Below are positions 53,514 through 62,539 of a stretch of 64,000 nucleotides of DNA, in pieces. The notes under the pieces were generated by a model. The model was not told the DNA's origin, ran no database searches, and saw only the letters and a program-made list of their open reading frames with translations. Each line of letters begins with the position of its first letter. Position 1 is the stretch's first letter. The stretch lies in contig UQVK01000012.1 of assembly GCA_900544445.1 (NCBI GenBank), forward strand, positions 1-64,000, written 5' to 3'. Origin of the DNA: an uncultured Lachnospiraceae bacterium. GTDB taxonomy: Bacteria > Bacillota > Clostridia > Lachnospirales > Lachnospiraceae. Made by a program: the position numbers and the translations under genes.

Positions 53514-55925
53514 ATGGAAAATACGAATAAAGAGAAAGATTACGGCCATATGGAAAATACGGAAGATGGTATGGTCAGGATTCCGGCGGTTGCCCTCAGA
53601 GGAATGACGGTACTTCCCGGTCTGGTGATTCATTTTGATCTGAACAGGGGAAAATCCATCCTGGCGGTGGAAAAGGCGATGATGAGCGGGCAGAGGCTGT
53701 TTCTGGTAACGCAGCGGGATGTGGAGGATGAGGAACCGGATTTTGAGGGCGTCTATCATATGGGCTGTCTGGCGCAGATCCGACAGGTTACCAGACTGCC
53801 GGAAAATGTGGTGCGTGTCCTTGTGGAAGGACAGCAGAGAGGAAGACTGACAGGATTTGCGGAGGAGGGTGCATTCCTGCTGGGAGAGATAGAGCCGGTG
53901 GAAGCGCCTTCCCATCTTGCTGACTCCAGAGAGGAAGATGCTGACGGGGCAGGAGTGGAGATAGAGGAAGAGGCCATGACGCGCAGCCTGAAGGAGCTGT
54001 TCCTGGAATTTGCCTCTTATTTTCCGAGAATCGGTCAGTCGGTGAAACGGCGCATTGACAGCGGCATCAGCCTGGGAAGGCTGATGGATGAAATGATTGA
54101 AAGCATGCCCGTGGATTATGAGAAAAAGCAGGCGGTGCTTGAGGCGGTGGATCTGGATACCCGCTATCAGGTTCTTGCAGGGATTCTGTACGAGGAAATT
54201 GGGGTTGCCAGAATCAGAGCGGAGCTGGCGGAGCAGGTGAAAGCGCGGATGGATAAAAATCAGCGTGATTACATGCTGCGCGAACAGATGAATTATATCC
54301 GTCAGGAGCTGGGAGAGGATACGATCAGTTCCGATGCGGAGCAGTTTCAGACGGAGCTTGACAGGCTGAAGGCTTCCCGTGAGGTGAAGGACAAGATCCG
54401 CAGGGAGATCAGCCGTTTCAAAAGTCTGGGGCAGGGAAGTGCGGAAGCTTCCGTGGAGAGAGGCTATCTGGAAACGCTTCTGGAGCTTCCCTGGGATAAG
54501 GCATCGAAGGATAATACGGACCTGAAGCGGGCCAAGGATATTCTGGAGCGGGATCATTATGGTCTGGAACAGGTGAAGGAGAGGATTTTGGAATTCCTTG
54601 CCGTGAGAAGCCTGACAAAGCAGGGCGAAAGTCCGATCGTCTGCCTGGTCGGTCCTCCCGGAACCGGAAAAACCTCCATTGCCCGCAGCGTGGCCGAGGC
54701 GCTGAACAAGAAATATGTGAGGATCTGTCTGGGCGGCGTGCGGGACGAGGCGGAAATCCGCGGCCACAGAAGAACCTACGTGGGCGCTATGCCGGGCCGG
54801 ATTGTGGCCGGACTGAAGCAGGCAGGGGTGAAGAATCCTCTCATGCTTCTGGACGAGATCGACAAGGTGGGAAGCGACCATCGGGGAGATACCTCCTCCG
54901 CGCTTCTGGAGGTGCTTGACAGCGAACAGAACAGCCATTTCCGGGATCATTACGTGGAGATTCCCATCGATCTTTCCGGAGTGCTGTTCATTGCGACGGC
55001 CAATTCTGCGGGAGACATTCCCAGACCCCTTCTGGACCGGATGGAGCTTATTGAGGTGACCAGCTATACCGCCAATGAAAAGTTCCACATCGCGAAGGAG
55101 CATCTGCTTCCCAAGCAGCTGAAGAAGAACGGGCTGGATCACGGAGAGCTTTCCATCAGCGACAGCGCGCTGAAGGAGATCATCCTTTCCTATACCGCAG
55201 AGGCTGGCGTGCGGGAGCTGGAACGTAAGATCGGAGAGATCTGCAGGAAGGCGGCAAGGCAGATGCTGGAGCGGCAGGGAAAGGCGGGTGCGGCTGTACG
55301 CGTGACCGGACGGAATCTGGAAAAGTATCTGGGCAAGCCCAGAAATGCGAAGGATCGGGCCAATGAAAAGGACGATATCGGCATCGTGCGCGGCCTCGCC
55401 TGGACCAGCGTGGGCGGCGTGACCATGCAGGTGGAGGTGAATATGATGCCCGGCAAGGGAGAGATCCGCCTGACCGGACAGCTGGGCGATGTGATGAAGG
55501 AATCCGCCATGACGGGCATCAGCTATGTCCGTTCTGTTGCAGACAGATACGGGATTGAACCGGCGGTGTTCACGGAAAATGATTTTCATTTTCATATTCC
55601 GGAAGGGGCGGTTCCCAAGGATGGTCCTTCTGCCGGAATTACCATGGCGACGGCACTGCTTTCCGTTCTAACCAAAACGCCGGTGCGGGCGGATGTGGCG
55701 ATGACCGGAGAGATCACCCTGAGGGGCCGCGTGCTTCCCATCGGAGGACTGAAAGAGAAGCTTCTTGCGGCGAAAACTGCCGGCATCAAAACGGTGCTGG
55801 TGCCGGAGGAGAACCGGAAGGATGTGGAGGAGATTTCCAGAGAAATCAAAAACGGGCTGGAGATCGTCCTTGTGAAAACCATGGAGGAAGTGAGAACGAG
55901 GGCGTTTGCACAGGCCCGGGAATGA
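53514..55925 (+). CDS. lon: ATP-dependent protease Lon
   Basis: The 803-residue enzyme has an N-terminal LON substrate-binding domain (VALRGMTVLPGLVIHFDLNR), an AAA+ module with Walker A GPPGTGKTSIAR, and a C-terminal protease domain with catalytic Ser706 (KDGPSAG) and Lys749 (GGLKEKLLAA). It degrades damaged and regulatory proteins in the cytoplasm. Its ribosome site (AGGATAAA) is weak. It overlaps nothing and leads directly into engB, 9 bases on. Confidence 0.97.
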   Translation: MENTNKEKDYGHMENTEDGMVRIPAVALRGMTVLPGLVIHFDLNRGKSILAVEKAMMSGQRLFLVTQRDVEDEEPDFEGVYHMGCLAQIRQVTRLPENVVRVLVEGQQRGRLTGFAEEGAFLLGEIEPVEAPSHLADSREEDADGAGVEIEEEAMTRSLKELFLEFASYFPRIGQSVKRRIDSGISLGRLMDEMIESMPVDYEKKQAVLEAVDLDTRYQVLAGILYEEIGVARIRAELAEQVKARMDKNQRDYMLREQMNYIRQELGEDTISSDAEQFQTELDRLKASREVKDKIRREISRFKSLGQGSAEASVERGYLETLLELPWDKASKDNTDLKRAKDILERDHYGLEQVKERILEFLAVRSLTKQGESPIVCLVGPPGTGKTSIARSVAEALNKKYVRICLGGVRDEAEIRGHRRTYVGAMPGRIVAGLKQAGVKNPLMLLDEIDKVGSDHRGDTSSALLEVLDSEQNSHFRDHYVEIPIDLSGVLFIATANSAGDIPRPLLDRMELIEVTSYTANEKFHIAKEHLLPKQLKKNGLDHGELSISDSALKEIILSYTAEAGVRELERKIGEICRKAARQMLERQGKAGAAVRVTGRNLEKYLGKPRNAKDRANEKDDIGIVRGLAWTSVGGVTMQVEVNMMPGKGEIRLTGQLGDVMKESAMTGISYVRSVADRYGIEPAVFTENDFHFHIPEGAVPKDGPSAGITMATALLSVLTKTPVRADVAMTGEITLRGRVLPIGGLKEKLLAAKTAGIKTVLVPEENRKDVEEISREIKNGLEIVLVKTMEEVRTRAFAQARE

Positions 55926-55934
55926 GAGGAAAAT

Positions 55935-56528
55935 ATGGTAATCAAAAACGTAAGCCTGGAGACGGTCTGCGGCATTACCAGCGCTCTTCCGGAAAACAGC
56001 CTGCCGGAAATCGCGTTTGCCGGAAAAAGTAATGTGGGAAAGTCCTCTCTGATCAATGCGGTCATGAACCGCAAATCGCTGGCGAGGACTTCGGCCCAGC
56101 CGGGGAAGACCCAGACCATTAATTTTTATAATGTAAACGGCGCGTTCTATCTGGTGGATCTGCCCGGTTACGGATATGCGAAGGTGAGCGAAGAGGTGAA
56201 GGCAAAATGGGGAAAGATGGTGGAGCGCTACCTGCGCCAGTCCAGGCAGCTGAAGGCCGTTTTTCTGCTGATTGATATCCGTCATGAGCCTTCTGCCAAC
56301 GACAGGCAGATGTATGACTGGATCGTCAGCCAGGGATATCATCCCATTATCATCGCTACCAAGCTGGATAAGCTGAAACGGAGTCAGGTCCCTTCCGCAC
56401 TTAAAACGGTGCGGGAAGGACTGAAGGCGGGAAAGGAAACGATCATCCTGCCGTTTTCCGCGCTCACAAAGCAGGGAAGAGAAGAGATCTATGAGGTAAT
56501 AGACAGGCTGATCGAACCCGGAGAATGA
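55935..56528 (+). CDS. engB: Ribosome biogenesis GTPase EngB (YsxC)
   Basis: The 197-residue GTPase has G1 GKSNVGKSS, G3 DLPGYG, G4 TKLDKL and a G5 Ser-Ala near the end. EngB assists 50S subunit assembly and is usually essential. It lies 9 bases after lon, and the lon-engB order is a conserved Firmicutes arrangement. Confidence 0.96.
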   Translation: MVIKNVSLETVCGITSALPENSLPEIAFAGKSNVGKSSLINAVMNRKSLARTSAQPGKTQTINFYNVNGAFYLVDLPGYGYAKVSEEVKAKWGKMVERYLRQSRQLKAVFLLIDIRHEPSANDRQMYDWIVSQGYHPIIIATKLDKLKRSQVPSALKTVREGLKAGKETIILPFSALTKQGREEIYEVIDRLIEPGE

Positions 56529-56576
56529 AAAGCTGACGCGGGGACATCCGGAAGGGATGCTGAAGGAGAGAGGACT

Positions 56577-57749
56577 ATGCGGCCGGGAATAAGAAAATAT
56601 ATCAAAGCAGTTCTGAATCTGCTGACAGCGGTGGTACTTCTGTGCCTGGCGGTCTTTCTGCTGCCCAGGCTTCTGAGCTTTTTCATGCCGTTTGTAATAG
56701 GCTGGATCATCGCCATGATCGCGAATCCGCTGGTGCATTTTTTTGAACAGAAAATTCGTATCCGCAGAAAGGCGGGGTCTGCCATTGTCATTATTGCGGT
56801 ACTGGCAGGCGTGATTCTGATCGGCTATTTTGTGATTGCCAGGCTGGTGACGGAGGCCGCGGGCTTTGTGGCTTCGCTGCCCTCCATCTGGCAGGATATC
56901 GAGAAGGAACTGAACGAAGTGATGGGAAGTCTGGAAGCCCTGTATGACCGGTTCCCTTCGGCGCTGAAGGAAAATCTCACGCAGATCGGAGATAATCTGG
57001 GAAGCTATATCAGCAGCGCCATAAACGGTCTGAGCGAGCCGACCGTGAACGCTGTGGGAAATATTGCCAGAAATATTCCGTCCGTGATTGTCAGTACCAT
57101 CATGTGCCTGTTGTCTTCCTATTTCTTTGTGGCGGAGAGGGAGAATGTGTATGCCTTTTTTCGCAGGCACGTGCCGGAGAGCATCCGAAAAAAATTCCGG
57201 ATTATGTCCTCTGGGCTGACCGGAGCGGTGGGCGGCTATTTCGTGGCGCAGTTTCGGATTGAGATCGTGATTTATTTCGTTCTGTTCATCGGTCTTCTCA
57301 TCCTGCAGGTGGAGTATTCCTTCCTGATCGCGTTTCTGATCGCTGTGCTGGATTTCTTCCCGGTATTCGGCGCGGGAGCCGTTCTGTGGCCCTGGGCGCT
57401 GATGGAGGTCCTTGCGGGAAATTACCGGATGGCACTGGGACTCATGATCATCTGGGGAGTGGCGCAGCTGTTAAGGCAGATCATCCAGCCCAAATTTGTC
57501 GGGGATTCCATCGGCGTACCCGCCATTCCCACCCTGTTCCTTCTGTTTATCGGCTACCGCGTCGGAAGTGTGGCGGGTATGATTCTGGCCGTTCCGGTGG
57601 GCATCGTGATACAGAAGATGTTTGAGGCAGGACTCTTTGATACCACCATTAACAGCGTGAGGATTCTTCTCTATGGCTTTAACCACTTCCGGAAGCTGGA
57701 ACAGGAAGAAATTCCGCCGGAGGAAGAAAAGGATGAAAAGAAGGAATGA
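56577..57749 (+). CDS. AI-2E family transporter (PF01594)
   Basis: A 390-residue membrane protein with about seven to eight hydrophobic segments and conserved PF01594 blocks (FMPFVIGWIIAMIANPLV, and AVLDFFPVFGAGAVLWPWAL near residue 270). Family members export autoinducer-2 or act as ion antiporters; the sporulation protein YtvI also belongs here. It ends in an acidic tail and overlaps the next gene by four bases (ATGA). The substrate is not known. Confidence 0.85.
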   Translation: MRPGIRKYIKAVLNLLTAVVLLCLAVFLLPRLLSFFMPFVIGWIIAMIANPLVHFFEQKIRIRRKAGSAIVIIAVLAGVILIGYFVIARLVTEAAGFVASLPSIWQDIEKELNEVMGSLEALYDRFPSALKENLTQIGDNLGSYISSAINGLSEPTVNAVGNIARNIPSVIVSTIMCLLSSYFFVAERENVYAFFRRHVPESIRKKFRIMSSGLTGAVGGYFVAQFRIEIVIYFVLFIGLLILQVEYSFLIAFLIAVLDFFPVFGAGAVLWPWALMEVLAGNYRMALGLMIIWGVAQLLRQIIQPKFVGDSIGVPAIPTLFLLFIGYRVGSVAGMILAVPVGIVIQKMFEAGLFDTTINSVRILLYGFNHFRKLEQEEIPPEEEKDEKKE

Positions 57750-58735
57750 AAAAGATAGCGGTATTCAATCTGAGACAATTTGATGAGGCGGAATGGTTTG
57801 AGCGGTTCAGTAAGGAGCTGGGCCTTACCATATCCGGCTGTCCGGACGCGCCGGATATGGAGAACATCGCGCGGGTGACGGAGGGGTGTGAATGTGCGGA
57901 TATCATCACCTCTCAGATCACCAGGGAGCTGATGGAGGAGTTCGCCAGATGCGGGATCCGGTATCTGACGACACGCACGATTGGTTACGACCACATCGAC
58001 ATGCAGGCGGCGAAGGACTGCGGCATCCGGGTGGGAAACGCTCCCTACGGCCCGAACGGAGTGGCCGACTACGCGGTAATGCTGATTCTGATGAGCATCC
58101 GGAACATGAAGCGGATTCTGGAGCGGACGAATATCCAGGATTATACCCTGCAGGGCATCCGGGGCAGGGAACTGGCCGACCTTACCGTGGGAGTCATTGG
58201 AACAGGACGCATCGGGCGGACGGTGATCCGGCATCTGTCCGGCTTCGGCTGCCGGATCCTGGCAAATGACCCTTATGAAAACGAGGAGACGAAGCAGTAT
58301 GCCTCCTATGTGACGCTTCCGGAGCTTTGGAAGGAAGCGGACGTGATCACCCTGCACGCGCCGCTGACGGAGGACAATTTTCATCTGATCGGAGCGGAGA
58401 CGCTCGCACAGATGAAGGACGGCGTGGTGATCGTCAATACCGCAAGGGGCGCCCTGATCGATTCCGAGGCGCTGATTGAGGGCATCGAAAGTGGAAAAGT
58501 GGGCGCTGCGGCCCTGGATGTGGTGGAGAACGAGTTCGGTCTGTACTATTATGACCACAAGTCGGATGTGCTGCAGAACCGTCAGCTGGCCATCCTGCGG
58601 GGATTCCCGAACGTGACCGTTTCCCATCACATGGCTTTTTACACGGATAACTATACCAAAACGGTGATCCGGGATTCTCTGGAAAGCTGCAGGCTGTTTC
58701 TGGAAGGTAAGCCCAATCCCTGGGAGGTGAGCTGA
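57746..58735 (+). CDS. D-2-hydroxyacid dehydrogenase (D-lactate dehydrogenase/VanH-like)
   Basis: A 329-residue NAD-dependent enzyme with a Rossmann motif GVIGTGRIGRTV and the catalytic Arg, Glu and His in NTARGALID, DVVENEFG and SHHMAFYT. NAPYGPNGVADYAVMLILM and the overall layout match the D-lactate dehydrogenase clade that includes VanH. No vanA or vanX gene is nearby, so a fermentative role in reducing pyruvate is more likely than resistance. It is coupled to the upstream gene by an ATGA overlap and to truA by a TGATTG junction. Confidence 0.9.
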   Translation: MKKIAVFNLRQFDEAEWFERFSKELGLTISGCPDAPDMENIARVTEGCECADIITSQITRELMEEFARCGIRYLTTRTIGYDHIDMQAAKDCGIRVGNAPYGPNGVADYAVMLILMSIRNMKRILERTNIQDYTLQGIRGRELADLTVGVIGTGRIGRTVIRHLSGFGCRILANDPYENEETKQYASYVTLPELWKEADVITLHAPLTEDNFHLIGAETLAQMKDGVVIVNTARGALIDSEALIEGIESGKVGAAALDVVENEFGLYYYDHKSDVLQNRQLAILRGFPNVTVSHHMAFYTDNYTKTVIRDSLESCRLFLEGKPNPWEVS

Positions 58736-59473
58736 TTGCGCAATTTTAAAATCATTCTGCAGTATGAGGGAACCCGGTACCAGGGCTGGCAGCGGCAGGA
58801 GAGCACACAGAACACGATCCAGGGGAAGCTGGAGCGGCTTCTGACCCGTCTGGCGGGAACGGAAGTGGAAATCCAGGCCTCCGGCCGTACGGACGCGGGA
58901 GTGCATGCCTATGGGCAGGTGGCAAATTTCCATATGGATACGGAGCTTTCCGCGCAGGAGCTGATGGAAAAAATCAACGAATATCTGCCCGAGGATATCG
59001 GCGTAATCGCCATCGAAGAAGTGCCGGAACGGTTTCACAGCCGTCTGAACGCGAAGGGAAAAACATATCGTTACCGGGTGCTAAACAGCGCGGTCCCACA
59101 TATATTTGATAGAAGATATGTATATGTCTGCCCGGAAAAGCTGGATGTGGAGGAGATGCGCCGAGCTGCGGCGCTGCTCTGCGGAACCCATGATTACAGG
59201 GCTTTCACATCCGCGAAAAGGAGCCGGAAATCCACAGTGCGCTCGGTGGATTCCATAGACATCGAACGGATGGGGGATGAAATATGGTTCACTTTTTCCG
59301 GGAATGGTTTCCTGTTTCATATGGTCCGGATTCTGATGGGGACGCTTCTGGAGGTGGGAAGCGGAAAGCGGAAGGCCGGAGAGATGACTGCCCTTCTGGA
59401 AAACGGGAAGAGGGAGGATGCGGGGCCTCTGGTTCCCGCCTGCGGACTGGCCCTGATGGAAGTGAGATATTAA
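58736..59473 (+). CDS. truA: tRNA pseudouridine synthase A
   Basis: The 245-residue enzyme modifies positions 38-40 of tRNA anticodon arms. Catalytic Asp53 lies in SGRTDAGVHA; KGKTYRYRV and the GNGFLFHMVRILMGTLLEVG block are intact. It starts with TTG, directly after the stop of the preceding gene, with GGGAGGTGAG in front. Confidence 0.95.
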   Translation: MRNFKIILQYEGTRYQGWQRQESTQNTIQGKLERLLTRLAGTEVEIQASGRTDAGVHAYGQVANFHMDTELSAQELMEKINEYLPEDIGVIAIEEVPERFHSRLNAKGKTYRYRVLNSAVPHIFDRRYVYVCPEKLDVEEMRRAAALLCGTHDYRAFTSAKRSRKSTVRSVDSIDIERMGDEIWFTFSGNGFLFHMVRILMGTLLEVGSGKRKAGEMTALLENGKREDAGPLVPACGLALMEVRY

Positions 59474-60042
59474 AGCAGGCAGTTTTTTTCGTTTATCTGC
59501 TTCTGGCGGTGCGTCTGCTCATTTTCAAATACCCTGTGGAGGTGCTTGCGGAGACTGCGGCGCTCTGGCAGAAGGAAACGGTGCTGGAAGGGCTTCATAC
59601 GGCCAATTTTACACTTTTTAAAACGATCCGGATGTATATCCGCTACAGCGACCGCCTGAACAGTTTTGAAAATCTGGCGGGCAACGTGGCGGTTTTTGTT
59701 CCGTTCGGGATGCTGCTTCCCTGGATGGGACGGAAATACAGCGGTTTTTTTATCATGCTGTGCAACGCCTTTCTGTTCACGGCGGGGATTGAGCTGTTCC
59801 AGCTTCTTTCCGGATTTGGCGCATTTGATGTGGACGATATTCTGCTGAACTGTGCAGGCGCGGCGCTGGGCTGGATGGCCTGGCAACGGGCATCAGGGCG
59901 GTTTTTGGCGGGCGGGCTTCGGGGACGGACAGGAGAGAAACAAAACGGCGGTCCAACAGTGTTTTATGAGGAGAAAAGGGATGGATACAAAGGCGAAGAA
60001 GCCGGAGAAAACCGGCTTAAGGAAAAAGCTGATCGGGGATAA
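59467..60042 (+). CDS. VanZ-like membrane protein, start uncertain
   Basis: The product has about 190 residues with four to five hydrophobic segments and VanZ landmarks (LLIFKYP, NLAGNVAVFVPFGMLLPW, GIELFQLLSGFGAFDVDDILLNCAGAALGW). VanZ proteins are membrane proteins, one of which lowers teicoplanin susceptibility, and most have unknown roles. No ATG, GTG or TTG lies at the expected start beside the truA stop (59471), so it may begin inside truA or at a rare codon. The frame runs 62 bases into the MATE gene with a low-complexity tail (from about residue 150), which suggests 3' extension by mutation of an earlier stop. Confidence 0.7.
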   Translation: MLKQAVFFVYLLLAVRLLIFKYPVEVLAETAALWQKETVLEGLHTANFTLFKTIRMYIRYSDRLNSFENLAGNVAVFVPFGMLLPWMGRKYSGFFIMLCNAFLFTAGIELFQLLSGFGAFDVDDILLNCAGAALGWMAWQRASGRFLAGGLRGRTGEKQNGGPTVFYEEKRDGYKGEEAGENRLKEKADRG

Positions 60043-61405
60043 AAGCTTTTATAAAATGGTGCTGACGGTGACCATTCCGATCATCATCCAGAATGGGATC
60101 ACCAACTTTGTCAGCCTTCTGGACAACATCATGGTGGGACAGGTTGGAACGGAGCAGATGTCCGGCGTCGCTGTGGCGAACCAGCTCCTGTTCGTATTCA
60201 ATATCTGTATTTTCGGCGCCATTTCCGGGGCGGGCATTTTCGGCGCACAGTTTTACGGCAATCGAAATTATGAAGGGGTCAGAAACGCGTTCCGCTTCAA
60301 GCTGCTTTTCTGTGCCGGCCTGGTGCTCCTTGGTATTCTGATTTTTTCAGCGGGCGGGGAGAGCCTGATCTCTCTGTATCTGAATGAGGAGGGAACTTCC
60401 GGCGATGCGGCGCGCACCCTTTCCTACGGCCGGAGCTATCTGCTGTGCATGCTGGCGGGGCTGATCCCCTATGCGCTGGCGCAGGTCTATTCTTCCACCC
60501 TCAGGGAGGCCGGGGAGACGGTCCTTCCCATGAAGGCGGGCATTGCGGCGGTGCTGGTGAATCTGGTGCTCAACTATATTCTGATTTACGGCAAATTTGG
60601 AGCGCCGGCTCTGGGTGTGGTGGGTGCAGCCATCGCGACGGTCATCTCCCGTTATGTGGAATGTCTGATCGTGGCGCTCTGCTCCCACGGCAAGAAAGGA
60701 AAAGCTCCTTATCTGGATGGGGTGTACCGGACCCTGCGCATTCCTTCCCATCTGGCAGGGCAGATTTTCCTGAGGGGAATGCCGCTGATGGTCAACGAGG
60801 CCCTCTGGTCGGCCGGCATGGCGGTGATGATGCAGTGTTATTCCATGCGAGGGCTTTCCGTGATCGCAGGACTGAACATTTCTTCCACCATTTCCAATCT
60901 GTTTAATGTGGTATCTCTCGCCATGGGAAACGCGGTGGCGATCATTGTGGGACAGCTTCTTGGCGCGGGAAAAATGGAGGAGGCGAGGGATACGGACACG
61001 AAGCTTCTGGCGTTTGCCGTGGGAAGCTGTGTCCTCATCGGCGCGGTCATGATGGCTTTTGCGCCCCTCTTTCCCCGCCTGTACAACACCACGCCCGAGG
61101 TGCGTGGCATGGCGGAACGATTCATTCTCATCGTCGCCGCACTGATGCCCGTGCAGGCCTTTGCCAATGCCTGTTATTTCACTATGCGTTCCGGAGGAAA
61201 AACCTTCGTCACCTTCCTGTTTGACAGTGTATTTCTCTGGGTGGTGAGCATTCCGCTGGCCTTTGTGTTAAGCCGTTTTACCTCTCTTCCCATTGTCCCC
61301 CTCTATTTCCTCTGTCAGGCGGTGGACATCATCAAATGCGTGGTGGGATTTGTGATGGTGAAGCGGGGCGTCTGGATACACAATTTCGTTGAGACACAGA
61401 AGTGA
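59981..61405 (+). CDS. MATE-family efflux transporter
   Basis: A 474-residue membrane protein with two MatE repeats and about 12 hydrophobic segments (LTVTIPIIIQNGITNFVSLLDN, then GAGIFGAQFYGNRNY, and LFNVVSLAMGNAVAIIVGQLLGAG in the second half). It is only distantly like the MATE at 6098. ATG 59981 follows GAGGAGAAAAGGG; the ATG at 59966 overlaps that site. It overlaps the VanZ-like frame and precedes a phosphatase gene by 8 bases. The substrate is unknown. Confidence 0.92.
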   Translation: MDTKAKKPEKTGLRKKLIGDKSFYKMVLTVTIPIIIQNGITNFVSLLDNIMVGQVGTEQMSGVAVANQLLFVFNICIFGAISGAGIFGAQFYGNRNYEGVRNAFRFKLLFCAGLVLLGILIFSAGGESLISLYLNEEGTSGDAARTLSYGRSYLLCMLAGLIPYALAQVYSSTLREAGETVLPMKAGIAAVLVNLVLNYILIYGKFGAPALGVVGAAIATVISRYVECLIVALCSHGKKGKAPYLDGVYRTLRIPSHLAGQIFLRGMPLMVNEALWSAGMAVMMQCYSMRGLSVIAGLNISSTISNLFNVVSLAMGNAVAIIVGQLLGAGKMEEARDTDTKLLAFAVGSCVLIGAVMMAFAPLFPRLYNTTPEVRGMAERFILIVAALMPVQAFANACYFTMRSGGKTFVTFLFDSVFLWVVSIPLAFVLSRFTSLPIVPLYFLCQAVDIIKCVVGFVMVKRGVWIHNFVETQK

Positions 61406-61413
61406 GGATTATT

Positions 61414-62136
61414 ATGAGAATTATTTTCATCCGGCATGGAGACCCTGATTATGAAAAAGACAGTCTGACGGAAAAAGGCTGGAGGGAGGCTGCGCTTCTG
61501 GCGGAACGCGTGTCCCGCTGGAAGGTGACGGACTTTTATGTGTCGCCCCTGGGACGGGCGCAGGACACCGCTTCCCTGAGCCTGAAAAAGATGGGAAGAC
61601 AGGCCCGGACTCTGCCCTGGCTGCGGGAATTCCGCGCGTTCATTAACGACCCTGGCCGGGGAGAGCACGTGATCCCCTGGGATTTTTATCCCGGCTTCTG
61701 GACAAAGGAAGAGAGGATGTACGACAGAAACGCTTTTGCGGATACGCCGGTGATGCGAAGCGGCCCGGTGAAGGAGGAATACGCACGGGTCTGTGCAGGG
61801 CTTGACGGGCTGCTTGCACATTATGGCTATGTGCGTGAGGGAGGCATCTATCGGACGGACCTTTCCGGTAAGACGCAGAAGGACGCAGTGATCGTGCTGT
61901 TCTGCCATATGGGGATCACGCTGTATCTGTGCGGCCATCTGCTGGGCATCTCTCCGGTGGTGCTGACCGGCGGATTTTTCCTTGCGCCCACCTCTGTAAC
62001 GGTGCTGGCTTCGGAGGAGCGGGAGAGAGGAACAGCCTATTTCCGCTGCCAGGCGGCGGGGGATACCGCCCACCTGCTCATGGGCGGAGAACCGGTTTCC
62101 CATATGGGATATTTTACGGAGCCGTTTCAGGGGTAG
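61414..62136 (+). CDS. Histidine phosphatase (phosphoglycerate mutase-like)
   Basis: A 240-residue protein with the catalytic IFIRHGDPDY at the N-terminus, SPLGRAQDT and a second His in FCHMGITLYL. The clade covers small-molecule phosphatases and mutases; context gives no substrate. AAGTGAGG precedes ATG 61414; the ATG at 61402 is a near-duplicate start without a site. Confidence 0.88.
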   Translation: MRIIFIRHGDPDYEKDSLTEKGWREAALLAERVSRWKVTDFYVSPLGRAQDTASLSLKKMGRQARTLPWLREFRAFINDPGRGEHVIPWDFYPGFWTKEERMYDRNAFADTPVMRSGPVKEEYARVCAGLDGLLAHYGYVREGGIYRTDLSGKTQKDAVIVLFCHMGITLYLCGHLLGISPVVLTGGFFLAPTSVTVLASEERERGTAYFRCQAAGDTAHLLMGGEPVSHMGYFTEPFQG

Positions 62137-62150
62137 GCGGGCCGGATTCG

Positions 62151-62378
62151 GGCGTTACTATTCACAGCCACCCCACCCGCATGCGAAGTGCGCTTGCGCA
62201 CCTCGCATGCGCACCCGTCGCCTCTTCGAGGCTCCAGTCCCGCGCCTTGCGGCGCTAAGGCTGCTCATGGGGGTGGGGTGACTGCTTCGCAGTCCGGATT
62301 CAGAATGGATAACACGCCCTTACGTGCAAGCACGACGTGCGTGTTGTCCATTCTGAATCGGCTGTGAATAGTAACGCC
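62151..62378. repeat. 228-bp nested palindromic element (MITE-like)
   Basis: Perfect 19-bp terminal inverted repeats GGCGTTACTATTCACAGCC (62151-62169) and its complement (62360-62378) enclose nested stems: CACCCCACCC/GGGTGGGGTG (62169-62178 with 62271-62280), GCATGCGA/TCGCATGC (62179-62210), GCCTC/GAGGC (62220-62232), GCGCC/GGCGC (62242-62255), GACTGC/GCAGTC (62280-62294), and a 21-bp arm starting GATTCAGAATGGA (62297-62317 with 62339-62359). There is no coding frame and no clear target duplication. It could be a non-autonomous mobile element or a structured RNA. Confidence 0.85.
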
Positions 62379-62414
62379 GTTACTGATATTCTGTATCAAA
62401 GGGGAAACAGCCTA

Positions 62415-62490
62415 TTGCAATCAGCTTCCTGATTGTGTAAAATATTATTCGGTAAAGAAACAGGCAGGGGGAGAGCTTTCTCTGCCTGTT
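62415..62490 (+). promoter_or_regulatory. suf promoter with 5'-proximal hairpin
   Basis: TTGCAA (62415-62420), 17 bases, TAAAAT (62438-62443). The transcript would begin near 62450 and at once form AACAGGCAG/CTGCCTGTT (62459-62490, inner stem GAGA/TCTC), followed by a T-rich stretch (CATTTAT). A TATAAT at 62495-62500 lacks a -35. Confidence 0.6.
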
Positions 62491-62539
62491 CATTTATAAT
62501 CGGATGGAAAGAAATATTACAGATGAAAGAGGTGCAGTT

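Noticed and set aside
53340..55595. 751-codon minus-strand frame opposite lon
   Set aside because: It is a shadow of lon, with high His/Leu content and no recognisable domain.
57746..60042. Possible vancomycin resistance cluster (VanH-like plus VanZ-like)
   Set aside because: No ligase, dipeptidase or two-component genes are present, and truA lies between. Both families are common outside resistance.
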